DNA from: Sphingorhabdus sp. EL138 | GTDB lineage: Bacteria; Pseudomonadota; Alphaproteobacteria; Sphingomonadales; Sphingomonadaceae | Assembly: GCF_945862485.1 (NCBI RefSeq) | Contig: NZ_CAMAYF010000006.1 | Coordinates: 41,688 to 105,687, forward strand | Reading direction: 5' to 3' | DNA length: 64,000 bases | Shown: positions 55,294-63,290 of the stretch, piece after piece | How the letters are laid out: each line of letters opens with the position of its first letter | Position numbering within the stretch: position 1 is the stretch's first letter | Made by a program: the position numbers and the translations under genes | Notes under the pieces: model-generated | Databases searched by the model: none | What the model was told of the DNA's origin: nothing | Seen by the model: the letters and a program-made list of their open reading frames with translations, nothing else

Positions 55294-55674
55294 ATGATTG
55301 GATATGTAACAGTCGGCACCAATGATTTGCCGCGCGCTGCGCAATTCTATGACGCGATTGCCGCGGAAATGGACACGCCGCGGATGATGGAGTTTGACGG
55401 GTTTGTAGCCTGGGGCAAGCCCGACGGCCCGGCGGGCATCGCGGTTATCAAGCCCTTCGACGGCAATGCGGCGAGCGTCGGTAATGGCGTAATGGTTGCG
55501 TTCGAGGCCAAGGACAAGGATCAGGTGCAGCGGCTTTACGATATCGCGCTCGCCAATGGCGGTGTCTGCGTGGGTCCTCCGGGACCGCGCGGTGAAGGAT
55601 TCTATGCCGGTTATTTCCGCGATCCCGACGGCAACAAGCTGAACGCGTTCGTCATGGGGCCTGCGGCGGCTTAA
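55294..55674 (+). CDS. VOC (glyoxalase/bleomycin resistance) family protein
   Basis: 126 residues of the vicinal oxygen chelate fold: 'MIGYVTVGTNDLPRAAQFYD' starts the first beta-alpha-beta-beta module, and 'GFYAGYFRDPDGNKLNAFV' ends the second with the conserved metal-site Asp and Glu/Asn region. Members include glyoxalase I and antibiotic-binding proteins; the substrate is unassigned. GGAGG lies about 10 nt before the ATG. It follows the GST by 51 nt and may share its glutathione-linked detoxification role. Confidence 0.87.
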   Translation: MIGYVTVGTNDLPRAAQFYDAIAAEMDTPRMMEFDGFVAWGKPDGPAGIAVIKPFDGNAASVGNGVMVAFEAKDKDQVQRLYDIALANGGVCVGPPGPRGEGFYAGYFRDPDGNKLNAFVMGPAAA

Positions 55675-55810
55675 GCACGAGTAAGGTGGAACCTTAGTGT
55701 GAATTTTGGCCGGAAATGACAAATGATTGATGCCTAATCTGCTCGAAAATCCGCTGCATCTTGGCCTTGGCCCGACGGCGGCTCCGCAACCGCCGTTTAC
55801 CGGCATCTAT

Positions 55811-55903
55811 TGGCGGAGACGGAGGGATTCGAACCCTCGGTACCGGATTTACCAGTACGACGGTTTAGCAAACCGTTGGTTTCAGCCACTCACCCACGTC
55901 TCC
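55811..55903 (-). tRNA. tRNA-Ser (GCT)
   Basis: On the minus strand a 93-nt class II tRNA starts GGAGACGTGGGTGAGTGGC and ends CGTCTCCGCCA. The acceptor stem GGAGACG/CGTCTCC, the anticodon GCT in the stem ACGGTTTGCTAAACCGT, a long variable arm (TACTGGTAAATCCGGTA) and the T-arm GGTTCGAATCC are present. CCA is encoded. Confidence 0.97.
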
Positions 55904-55958
55904 TGCGCGCTTGGCATCGGCGGCCTATAGCGGCCCAAGCATTTGGCTGCAATGGTTA

Positions 55959-55987
55959 TTGACACAGACGACGGATAAGAAGAAAAT
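55959..55987 (+). promoter_or_regulatory. Candidate sigma-70-type promoter upstream of the DUF1134 gene
   Basis: TTGACA (55959-55964), a perfect -35 box, is followed after 17 nt by GAAAAT (55982-55987), a fair -10 box. It is about 110 nt before the ATG at 56100. Confidence 0.45.
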
Positions 55988-56099
55988 TGGGGGTGCCGGT
56001 TCAATTTGACGCGCATTGGATTGGCATTATCGCCTGTTCATCATGCGCTCATCCAGATAGTCCATAGCGCAGCAAGAATAACTTTTGAGGTGGGTCCGC

Positions 56100-56879
56100 A
56101 TGTTTTTGGCAAAAATGGGATTAAAGAAACCAACGCATTATCTTTTGATGCTGCTGGCCGCAGGCGCGCTTTTCGCTTCGCCCGCACATGCACAGATCAG
56201 TAATGTTGATCCAAATGACGCGATTGATGCTGACCTTGGTACCCCGCCCGCTGGCCCAGATACCAGCCTTGAAGCGGCGCCAATGGCACAAGACGAAACA
56301 GCCATGCAAGATGGTGTGCCAACCGAGGCAACAGCTGCAGATGGCTCGGTTGCCGAACCCAGCGTTGCACCAGCCCAAGTGGCGGTGCCGACGGGCGATA
56401 CATATCAAGAAGACGACCTTATTGGCGCCGCGGAAGGCGTATTTGGAAAAGGCGCGCAAGCTCTTGGTTTGCTGATCGAGGACATCCTCAAAAAACAGGG
56501 CCGCCCCAATGGATATATTGTGGGACGTGAAGGCGGCGGTGCCTTTTTGGTCGGTGTTCGTTATGGGTCCGGCACGTTAAACCACCGTGTGGAAGGCGAA
56601 AAGCCAGTTTATTGGACTGGCCCCTCCATTGGTCCTGACGCAGGGGCAAGTGCAGGGAACACCTTTATTTTGGTCTATAACCTGTACGATACCGAAGACA
56701 TCTATGAACGCTTCCCAGCGGCAGAAGGCGTTGCCTATTTGGGTGGCGGTTTCAACGCCAGCTACCTGCGTCGCGGCAATGTAGTTCTAATCCCGATCCG
56801 GGTCGGTGCAGGACTTCGGCTTGGCGCAAATGTCGGTTATATGCGCTTTTCCAAAAAGCAGCGCTGGCTGCCCTTCTAA
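56100..56879 (+). CDS. DUF1134 (EipA-like) envelope protein
   Basis: 259 residues. A signal peptide ends near 'ALFASPAHAQI', followed by an Ala/Pro/Glu-rich low-complexity segment (about 35-105). The DUF1134 domain runs from 'GAAEGVFGKGAQALGLLIED' to 'AGLRLGANVGYMRFSKKQRW'. EipA of Brucella and Caulobacter is a periplasmic small beta-barrel protein that supports envelope integrity. The ATG at 56100 is used, with GAGG 9 nt upstream; a TTG at 56085 and ATG 56115 are options. Its stop overlaps that of ribE, tail to tail. Confidence 0.85.
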   Translation: MFLAKMGLKKPTHYLLMLLAAGALFASPAHAQISNVDPNDAIDADLGTPPAGPDTSLEAAPMAQDETAMQDGVPTEATAADGSVAEPSVAPAQVAVPTGDTYQEDDLIGAAEGVFGKGAQALGLLIEDILKKQGRPNGYIVGREGGGAFLVGVRYGSGTLNHRVEGEKPVYWTGPSIGPDAGASAGNTFILVYNLYDTEDIYERFPAAEGVAYLGGGFNASYLRRGNVVLIPIRVGAGLRLGANVGYMRFSKKQRWLPF

Positions 56880-57484
56880 CGCGCGCGGATATCTTCCATC
56901 CGTTTGAGATAGCGGGCGAGCACGTCGATTTCCAAATTGACCTGCCGCCCGACATCGAGCGTGTCTAATGTCGTCATCTGCGCCGTGTGCGGAATGATAT
57001 TCAGCATGAAATGCGCTGTCCCATCGGCTTGATCTGCAATGTCATTCACGGTGAGCGATACGCCATCGACGGTAATTGAGCCCTTTGCCGCGATATATGC
57101 CGCAAGACTGGATGGCGCCGCAACCGTGACCTTCCAACTGTCGCCAATAGTTTCGCTGGCGACGATTTGTCCAACTCCGTCGACATGGCCAGTAACAATA
57201 TGCCCGCCCAGTTCATCGCCTACCTTTAAGGCCCGTTCGAGGTTCAGTCGGGCACCTTGCTCCCACATGCCGGCGGCGGTGCACGAAACGGTTTCTGCCG
57301 ATGCGTCAATTGCAAACCATCCATCGCCTTTATCAACGACAGTCAGGCATACCCCCGAACAGGCGATCGAAGCCCCAATGGCAACATTATCCATATCATA
57401 GGCGCAGGATATAACGAGGCGCAGGTCACCGCGCTTTTCGGATGTCCGAATGCTGCCGACGTCCGTGATGATACCTGTAAACAT
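56876..57484 (-). CDS. ribE: Riboflavin synthase, alpha subunit
   Basis: 202 residues with two repeated lumazine-binding barrels: 'MFTGIITDVGSIRTSEKRGD' with 'IACSGVCLTVVDKGDGWF' and 'GHIVTGHVDGVGQIVASETI' with 'ITVDGVSLTVNDIADQADG'. Two molecules of 6,7-dimethyl-8-ribityllumazine are disproportionated to riboflavin. The start at 57484 is the family start; a longer upstream frame overlaps the ribD end. It follows ribD by 17 nt. Confidence 0.96.
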   Translation of the reverse strand: MFTGIITDVGSIRTSEKRGDLRLVISCAYDMDNVAIGASIACSGVCLTVVDKGDGWFAIDASAETVSCTAAGMWEQGARLNLERALKVGDELGGHIVTGHVDGVGQIVASETIGDSWKVTVAAPSSLAAYIAAKGSITVDGVSLTVNDIADQADGTAHFMLNIIPHTAQMTTLDTLDVGRQVNLEIDVLARYLKRMEDIRAR

Positions 57485-57501
57485 ATATGCTGACCCTTTT
57501 C

Positions 57502-58446
57502 CTAATGCGCTTTTTCGTAGACTTCGAGACGGTCCTTGCCAAGGCTGCGCGCCTCCGAAAGATGCCAGCGTCCGTGGGCATCCTCCAGTTGGGTAAGCCC
57601 GATGTCGTTCAAACATGCTTTGCCAGCGCCAAGCAATATTGGCGCCCGATACAGCATAAGCCGGTCGACGAGGCCGTCACGCAAGAAAGCTGTCGCTGTC
57701 GCAGCGCCGCCTTCAACCAACAAAGTGTTGCAGTCCAATTTTGCAATATCCTGCGGCGTACGAAGAACCTCCCAACCCGGCGGCGCGTCAGCGCTGCCAA
57801 GCATGATCCTGCGGGGTTGGTATGCACCCAGCCCTGCGATCCGAACGTTGAGCTGCGGCGTATCTATGCGGACTGTCCCTGCTCCCACCAAAATCGCGTC
57901 GCTGCGCGCCCGTTCGACATGGCTATGCGCGCGCGCAATATCGCCAGTGATCCAACGGCTGCTGCCATCCGCCATCGCAACTTGGCTATCTAGTGAGCTG
58001 GCGATTTTCAAGGAGACAAACGGGCGACCGCGATTCATACGGCTTATGAAACCAGCCAAGCTCTGGCGGGCTTCTGATGCCATAACGTCAGTCGTGACCG
58101 CGATGCCCGCGGCCTTAAGTAACATTATGCCTGCACCGGCAGTACGCGGATCGGGGTCTTGCAATGCAATAACAACTCTCGCAGGCCCTGCCTTGACCAA
58201 TAATTCGGCACAGGCAGGGCCGCGTTGTGACATATGGGCGCAGGGTTCAAGCGTCACGTAGATTATACTGCCCCGCGCAGCCTCTCCAGCTTGTGCAAGC
58301 GCCATGGCCTCTGCATGTGGGCGGCCACCGGGCTGTGTCCAACCGCGGCCTATCACCCGGTCGTCTTTCACAATGATGCACCCAACGGATGGATTTTGGC
58401 CAGTTCGCCCAACACCGCGTTCCGCAAGCGACAAAGCCGCTGCCAT
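57502..58446 (-). CDS. ribD: Bifunctional riboflavin biosynthesis protein RibD
   Basis: 314 residues from ATG 58446. The zinc deaminase domain has 'GGRPHAEAMALA' (HAE) and 'LEPCAHMSQRGPACAE' (PC...C). The reductase domain follows with 'GRPFVSLKIASSLDSQVAMADG' split over residues ~140-160, and 'LLVEGGAATATAFL'. It makes 5-amino-6-ribitylaminouracil phosphate from the GTP cyclohydrolase product. The real start is probably further up: the codons before ATG 58446 (IAIASDFRF) continue the first helix of the deaminase, and an ATA at 58473 lies 7 nt after AGGAG and overlaps the upstream stop (ATAG). Confidence 0.95.
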   Translation of the reverse strand: MAAALSLAERGVGRTGQNPSVGCIIVKDDRVIGRGWTQPGGRPHAEAMALAQAGEAARGSIIYVTLEPCAHMSQRGPACAELLVKAGPARVVIALQDPDPRTAGAGIMLLKAAGIAVTTDVMASEARQSLAGFISRMNRGRPFVSLKIASSLDSQVAMADGSSRWITGDIARAHSHVERARSDAILVGAGTVRIDTPQLNVRIAGLGAYQPRRIMLGSADAPPGWEVLRTPQDIAKLDCNTLLVEGGAATATAFLRDGLVDRLMLYRAPILLGAGKACLNDIGLTQLEDAHGRWHLSEARSLGKDRLEVYEKAH

Positions 58447-58469
58447 GAACCGAAAGTCGCTGGCGATAG

Positions 58470-58877
58470 CTATTGCCCTGCTCCTGCAGAAGCCGGATCC
58501 GCAAGGGCTTTCGTTGCCTCCTGCGCACTTTGTGCTTCGCGTTCTATCTTGTCGACGTCCATCCCGACGGCCCGCCCAAAGGCCTTATACGCTTCCTTTT
58601 CACGGGCGCGCATTTCGTCTTTCAGCTTCTGGCGCTCGGCAATTGCGGCCTTGCTTTCTTCAAGTGAGCGCGTGGCTGGCCAGCTTTCAATATAAATGAT
58701 CTCGCGCGGCGGTGGGGTAGCCTTTGTGATGGAATCGAGATAAAATGTGTACATAATGATCGCGGTCGGCACGCAGGCCGCCAAAAACAACCAAGGGCTG
58801 TGACTGCCTGACGTACGCAAAAACCCTATCAGGTCATTGCCTGCGTTGCGGAACGATACATCTTTGAAAAACGCCAT
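58470..58877 (-). CDS. Small membrane protein with a coiled-coil tail, unknown function
   Basis: 135 residues from ATG 58877 (GGAG 4 nt upstream). One hydrophobic helix ('SPWLFLAACVPTAIIMYTF', about 31-49) is followed by a long charged helical region ('RSLEESKAAIAERQKLKDEM', 'REKEAYKAFGRAVGMDVDKI') likely to be coiled coil, and an Ala-rich end. I do not recognise a family. It sits between nadE and ribD in one minus-strand unit; its stop overlaps the likely ribD start. Confidence 0.7.
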   Translation of the reverse strand: MAFFKDVSFRNAGNDLIGFLRTSGSHSPWLFLAACVPTAIIMYTFYLDSITKATPPPREIIYIESWPATRSLEESKAAIAERQKLKDEMRAREKEAYKAFGRAVGMDVDKIEREAQSAQEATKALADPASAGAGQ

Positions 58878-58936
58878 GGCTCTCCAATAAGGCGCGCGCC
58901 GCACGATTTCCAGTGCCCACTTACAAGACGCGCAGA

Positions 58937-60595
58937 TTATCCGCCACTGCGGAAGGCATTGGTGATCGGGTAACGCCGGTCGCGGCCAAAATTACGTGTC
59001 CCAAGCTTTACGCCCGGCGGTGCCTGCCGTCGTTTATACTCGGCGAGATATAGCAAACGTTCGATCCGCGTGACCGCGTCCCTGTCGAAGCCAAGCGCGA
59101 CAACCTCATCCACGGACCGCTCCTCCTCCACCAGTGCATACAGCATCTTGTCGAGAATGGGATAATCGGGCAGAGAATCGCTGTCTTTCTGGTCTGGGCG
59201 CAATTCCGCGCTTGGCGGCTTGGTGATGATGTTGTCCGGAATCACTGGCCCGTCACGGCCAAGGGCAAATCTTGGTTTATGACGGTTTCGCCATTCTGAG
59301 ATGGCAAAGACAGTCATTTTATACGCGTCCTTCAATGGATTATAGCCGCCCGCCATATCTCCATAGATCGTCGCATAACCAACGCTCATCTCGCTCTTGT
59401 TACCGGTCGTCATCAACATGTGCCCAAATTTGTTGGACAACGCCATCAGCGTAAGCCCACGGATACGCGACTGAATATTTTCCTCAGTGATGTCCGCATC
59501 ACGATCAGCGAAACTGTCTGATAGCATGCCATCAAACGCCTCAACTGCTGGCGAAATGGGGATAGTGTCAATTTTACATCCAATCATCGCGGCGCATTCG
59601 GCCGCGTCATCGAGGCTGGATTGGCTGGTGTAGCGACTAGGTAACATGACGCACCAGACGCGATCAGGTCCCAGCGCGTCTGCTGCGATAGCGGCACATA
59701 ATGCGCTGTCGATGCCACCCGACATGCCTAAAACCACGCCCGGAAAGCGATTGGTGTCGACATAATCACGCAGACCGACAACCATCGCGCTATATATATC
59801 GGCGGGATGCTCCTCCCACAGCGCCTTGGGGCCATCTGCACATTCCCAGCCACTTTCGCCGCGGTGCCAATGCGTCACGCGCAGATGTTCCTCCCAGTCA
59901 GGCAGGCGGTGGGCAATTGCGCCATCGGCGTTCAGCACAAAGGAGCAGCCGTCAAAGACCAGCTCATCCTGTCCGCCGACGCGGTTCAGGAACATTAATG
60001 GCAATCCGGTTTCGCGAACCCGCGCCGCAAAAACTTCTTCCAGCCGCCGGTCATCCTTGTCGATTTCATAAGGACTGCCATTGGTCGAAATCAGCAGCTC
60101 CGCACCGCGTTGTTTTAAATGCAGACTGACGGGGGCCAGCCAGCCATCTTCGCAAATGGGCACACCCAGGCGCACCCCGCGAAATTCGATTGGCTCTGGC
60201 AACGGACCCGCAGAAAAAATACGCTTTTCATCAAAAGTGCCGTAATTAGGCAGTTCATGCTTGTAGCGAACGGCGGCAATCTGCCCGCCATCCAGCAAGG
60301 CAATGCCATTATACAACGCCCCATCATCCACAAAAATCGAGCCAACAAGCATCGCTGGTCCGCCGTCAGCGGTCGCAGTCGCGAGCTGCGCCAATTCTTC
60401 GGCAGCACGCGCCGCAAATGCAGGCTTCAGCACCAGATCCTCTGCTGGATAGCCAATCAGTTGCTGCTCCGGAAAAACGATTAGGTCGGCGTCCCCGGCC
60501 CTCGCGCGCCATTCCATCATTGCGGCCGCGTTTCTGGCAAGGTCACCGACGCGCTGATTAAGCTGCCCTATCGCAATTTTTAACTGGTTTGTCAT
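58937..60595 (-). CDS. nadE: Glutamine-dependent NAD+ synthetase
   Basis: 552 residues. The N-terminal nitrilase-like glutaminase has the Glu-Lys-Cys triad in 'DLIVFPEQQLIGYPAEDL', 'YKHELPNYGTFDEKRIF' and 'LGVPICEDGWLAP'. The synthetase half has the PP-loop 'VLGMSGGIDSALCAAIA' and 'TTGNKSEMSVGYATIYGDM'. It converts deamido-NAD to NAD with glutamine-derived ammonia. The start 60595 has GGAG 3 nt upstream; a second ATG seven codons earlier is possible. It diverges from prs. Confidence 0.97.
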   Translation of the reverse strand: MTNQLKIAIGQLNQRVGDLARNAAAMMEWRARAGDADLIVFPEQQLIGYPAEDLVLKPAFAARAAEELAQLATATADGGPAMLVGSIFVDDGALYNGIALLDGGQIAAVRYKHELPNYGTFDEKRIFSAGPLPEPIEFRGVRLGVPICEDGWLAPVSLHLKQRGAELLISTNGSPYEIDKDDRRLEEVFAARVRETGLPLMFLNRVGGQDELVFDGCSFVLNADGAIAHRLPDWEEHLRVTHWHRGESGWECADGPKALWEEHPADIYSAMVVGLRDYVDTNRFPGVVLGMSGGIDSALCAAIAADALGPDRVWCVMLPSRYTSQSSLDDAAECAAMIGCKIDTIPISPAVEAFDGMLSDSFADRDADITEENIQSRIRGLTLMALSNKFGHMLMTTGNKSEMSVGYATIYGDMAGGYNPLKDAYKMTVFAISEWRNRHKPRFALGRDGPVIPDNIITKPPSAELRPDQKDSDSLPDYPILDKMLYALVEEERSVDEVVALGFDRDAVTRIERLLYLAEYKRRQAPPGVKLGTRNFGRDRRYPITNAFRSGG

Positions 60596-60636
60596 ATCTC
60601 CACCCTTATTGTCCACAAACTAGCGGAGCAAGCCGA

Positions 60637-60665
60637 TTGTCAGGCCAGCCTCGCCTCGCTAGAGC
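60637..60665 (+). promoter_or_regulatory. Candidate promoter of prs
   Basis: TTGTCA (60637-60642) is followed after exactly 17 nt by TAGAGC (60660-60665), 27 nt before the prs ATG. The -35 matches TTGACA at five of six positions; the TAG-type -10 recurs before the PCMT-like gene and rpmI. Confidence 0.45.
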
Positions 60666-60692
60666 AGCACAAATATTCTCGGGGACGCACAT

Positions 60693-61627
<935 letters not shown>

Positions 61628-61628
<1 letters not shown>

Positions 61629-62407
61629 TGACGCCTGCAGACATCCTCTTGGCCAATCGCTTAGCGGACGCGGCCAGGCAAGCAATCCGGCCATTTTTCC
61701 GGGCGTCCTACACGCAGGAAACAAAGGCAGATGCCTCGCCCGTGACGGAAGCGGACCGCGCAGCCGAAAGCGCCATACGCCGGATATTGGACGCAGAATG
61801 CCCGCGTGACGGCATCGTGGGTGAAGAATTTGGCGAGAAGACGGGCACATCAGGTCGCAGCTGGATTATCGACCCTATTGACGGCACAGTCAGCTTCATG
61901 GCCGGGCGACCCATATTCGGGACGCTCATCGCGTTGTTGGAGGACAATTGGCCAGTGCTTGGCGTGATTGACCAGTGCATCAACGGCGAACGCTGGGTTG
62001 GCGCAGCGGGCTATCCGACAACGCTGAATGGCACGCCAGTGCAAACCCGCGCGTGCAGAGCGCTTGCAGACGCAACCTTGGCAACATCTGGACCGCAATA
62101 TTTCAGCCAGCATGATGGCGACCATTTCATGGCACTGGCCGCGCAAACAGCGCATAAGAAAATGCTGTTTGGCGGCGATTGTTATAACTACGCATTGCTC
62201 GCTAGCGGCCATATCGACATCGTTGTGGAAGCTGGCTTAAAACTGCATGATTTTGCGGCTTTGATTCCGGTGATAACCGGCGCAGGCGGCATGATGAGCG
62301 ACTGGTCAGGCGAACCACTTCACGGGGCTTCGGATGGCCATGTAATTGCGGTAGGTGATCCGGCGCGCCTTGACGATGTGCTTGAGGCGCTCGCCTGCCA
62401 TCACTAA
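61628..62407 (+). CDS. hisN: Inositol monophosphatase family protein, probable histidinol-phosphatase HisN
   Basis: 259 residues of the Mg2+-dependent IMPase fold. Metal ligands are seen in 'GIVGEEFGEKTG' (Glu), 'SWIIDPIDGTVSFMAG' (DPIDGT) and the late Asp in 'VVEAGLKLHDFAALIPV'. The 'GGDCYNYALLASGHIDIVVE' segment is typical of the alphaproteobacterial HisN subgroup that dephosphorylates histidinol phosphate. ATG 61628 shares its A with the prs stop; a TTG at 61625 is an alternative. Confidence 0.87.
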
Positions 62408-62445
62408 CGGACACATTTTCCAGAACCTTCAAACGGGCAATAGAC

Positions 62446-62474
62446 TTGCATTCGTCTGCGAATCCCGCTAGTCG
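62446..62474 (+). promoter_or_regulatory. Candidate promoter of rpmI-rplT
   Basis: TTGCAT (62446-62451) is followed after 17 nt by TAGTCG (62469-62474), in the 143-nt gap before rpmI. It leaves a leader of about 70 nt. An L20-binding autoregulatory structure was not identified. Confidence 0.35.
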
Positions 62475-62550
62475 CGCGCCTTCCGAATAAGCAGGCTGGC
62501 CAATAGGGCTGCCATGTCGGCTTGATACGGACTCAACAAAGGAGACCAAA

Positions 62551-62751
62551 ATGCCCAAGCTCAAGACCAAGAGCGGTGTGAAGAAACGCTTCAAAATCAC
62601 CGCAACAGGCAAGATCAAACATGGCGTCGTTGGAAAACGGCACCGTTTGAGCAGCCATAATGCGAAGTATATCCGCCAAAACCGTGGCACCAGCGTGATC
62701 TCAGATCCCGATGCCAAGACAATCAAGAAATGGGCGCCCTACGGTCTCTAA
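62551..62751 (+). CDS. rpmI: 50S ribosomal protein L35
   Basis: 66 residues with the conserved start '[20 protein letters not shown]' and '[19 protein letters not shown]'. L35 is a late-assembling protein of the large subunit. AAAGGAG precedes the ATG by 6 nt. rplT follows after 35 nt. The infC gene that often heads this operon is at 19207 in this genome. Confidence 0.98.
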   Translation: MPKLKTKSGVKKRFKITATGKIKHGVVGKRHRLSSHNAKYIRQNRGTSVISDPDAKTIKKWAPYGL

Positions 62752-62786
62752 GACCCGCGTACGTTTTTAAGAAAAGGATATAGATT

Positions 62787-63152
62787 ATGGCACGCGTCAA
62801 ACGTGGTGTGACCACCAAAGCCAAACATAAAAGAATTTTAGAGCAGGCGAAGGGCTATTATGGCCGTCGCAAAAATACGATCCGCGTTGCACGCCAGGCC
62901 GTCGAAAAGGCCGGCCAATATGCATATCGCGACCGTAAGGTAAACAAGCGGAACTTCCGCGCATTGTGGATCCAGCGCATCAACGCCGCAGTCCGCGCCG
63001 AAGGCATGACCTATGGCGTGTTCATGCACGGCCTGAAGCTTGCCAACGTCGAATTGGACCGTAAGGTTCTTGCGGACCTCGCTATGAACGAAAGCGCGAT
63101 GTTTAGCACGATCATTGCGCAGTCGAAGGCGGCGCTCGCGAAAGCAGCATAA
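62787..63152 (+). CDS. rplT: 50S ribosomal protein L20
   Basis: 121 residues of typical L20: '[20 protein letters not shown]', '[20 protein letters not shown]', '[20 protein letters not shown]' and '[19 protein letters not shown]'. It is needed to nucleate 50S assembly and in other bacteria represses its own operon. It is followed by a terminator-like hairpin before pheS. Confidence 0.98.
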   Translation: MARVKRGVTTKAKHKRILEQAKGYYGRRKNTIRVARQAVEKAGQYAYRDRKVNKRNFRALWIQRINAAVRAEGMTYGVFMHGLKLANVELDRKVLADLAMNESAMFSTIIAQSKAALAKAA

Positions 63153-63175
63153 GCTTCTAAAACTTCGATATTGCG

Positions 63176-63217
63176 CAAAAGGGCGTGGGCGGCACTTGCC
63201 GTTCGCGCCCTTTTGCT
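63176..63217 (+). terminator. Hairpin between rplT and pheS
   Basis: Arms GCAAAAGGGCG (63176-63186) and CGCCCTTTTGC (63207-63217) give an 11-bp perfect stem with a 20-nt loop. A short T-containing stretch (TTATT) follows. It likely ends the rpmI-rplT transcript or attenuates read-through into pheS. Confidence 0.6.
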
Positions 63218-63260
63218 TATTCAGTTCAGGCAGTGAATTTTAGGAAAGTGCGGGAGTTAA

Positions 63261-63280
63261 ATTCTCGCCTTCGTGGGAAT
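63261..63280. repeat. Palindromic repeat fragment (attctcgc-cttc-gtgggaat)
   Basis: ATTCTCGC and GTGGGAAT pair with two G-T wobbles around a CTTC loop. The sequence resembles the dispersed 'TTCCCGCCTTCGCGGGAATGACG' element of alphaproteobacteria. It covers one of the two candidate pheS ATGs (63279). Confidence 0.4.
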
Positions 63281-63290
63281 GACGAAGATT

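Noticed and set aside
55727..55930. A 67-residue frame on plus with 'WRRRRDSNPRYRIYQYDG'
   Set aside because: This is the antisense reading of tRNA-Ser, a common spurious annotation.
62408..62550. A possible L20-binding leader before rpmI
   Set aside because: The leader is short and I could not find a convincing structure mimicking the 23S rRNA site.
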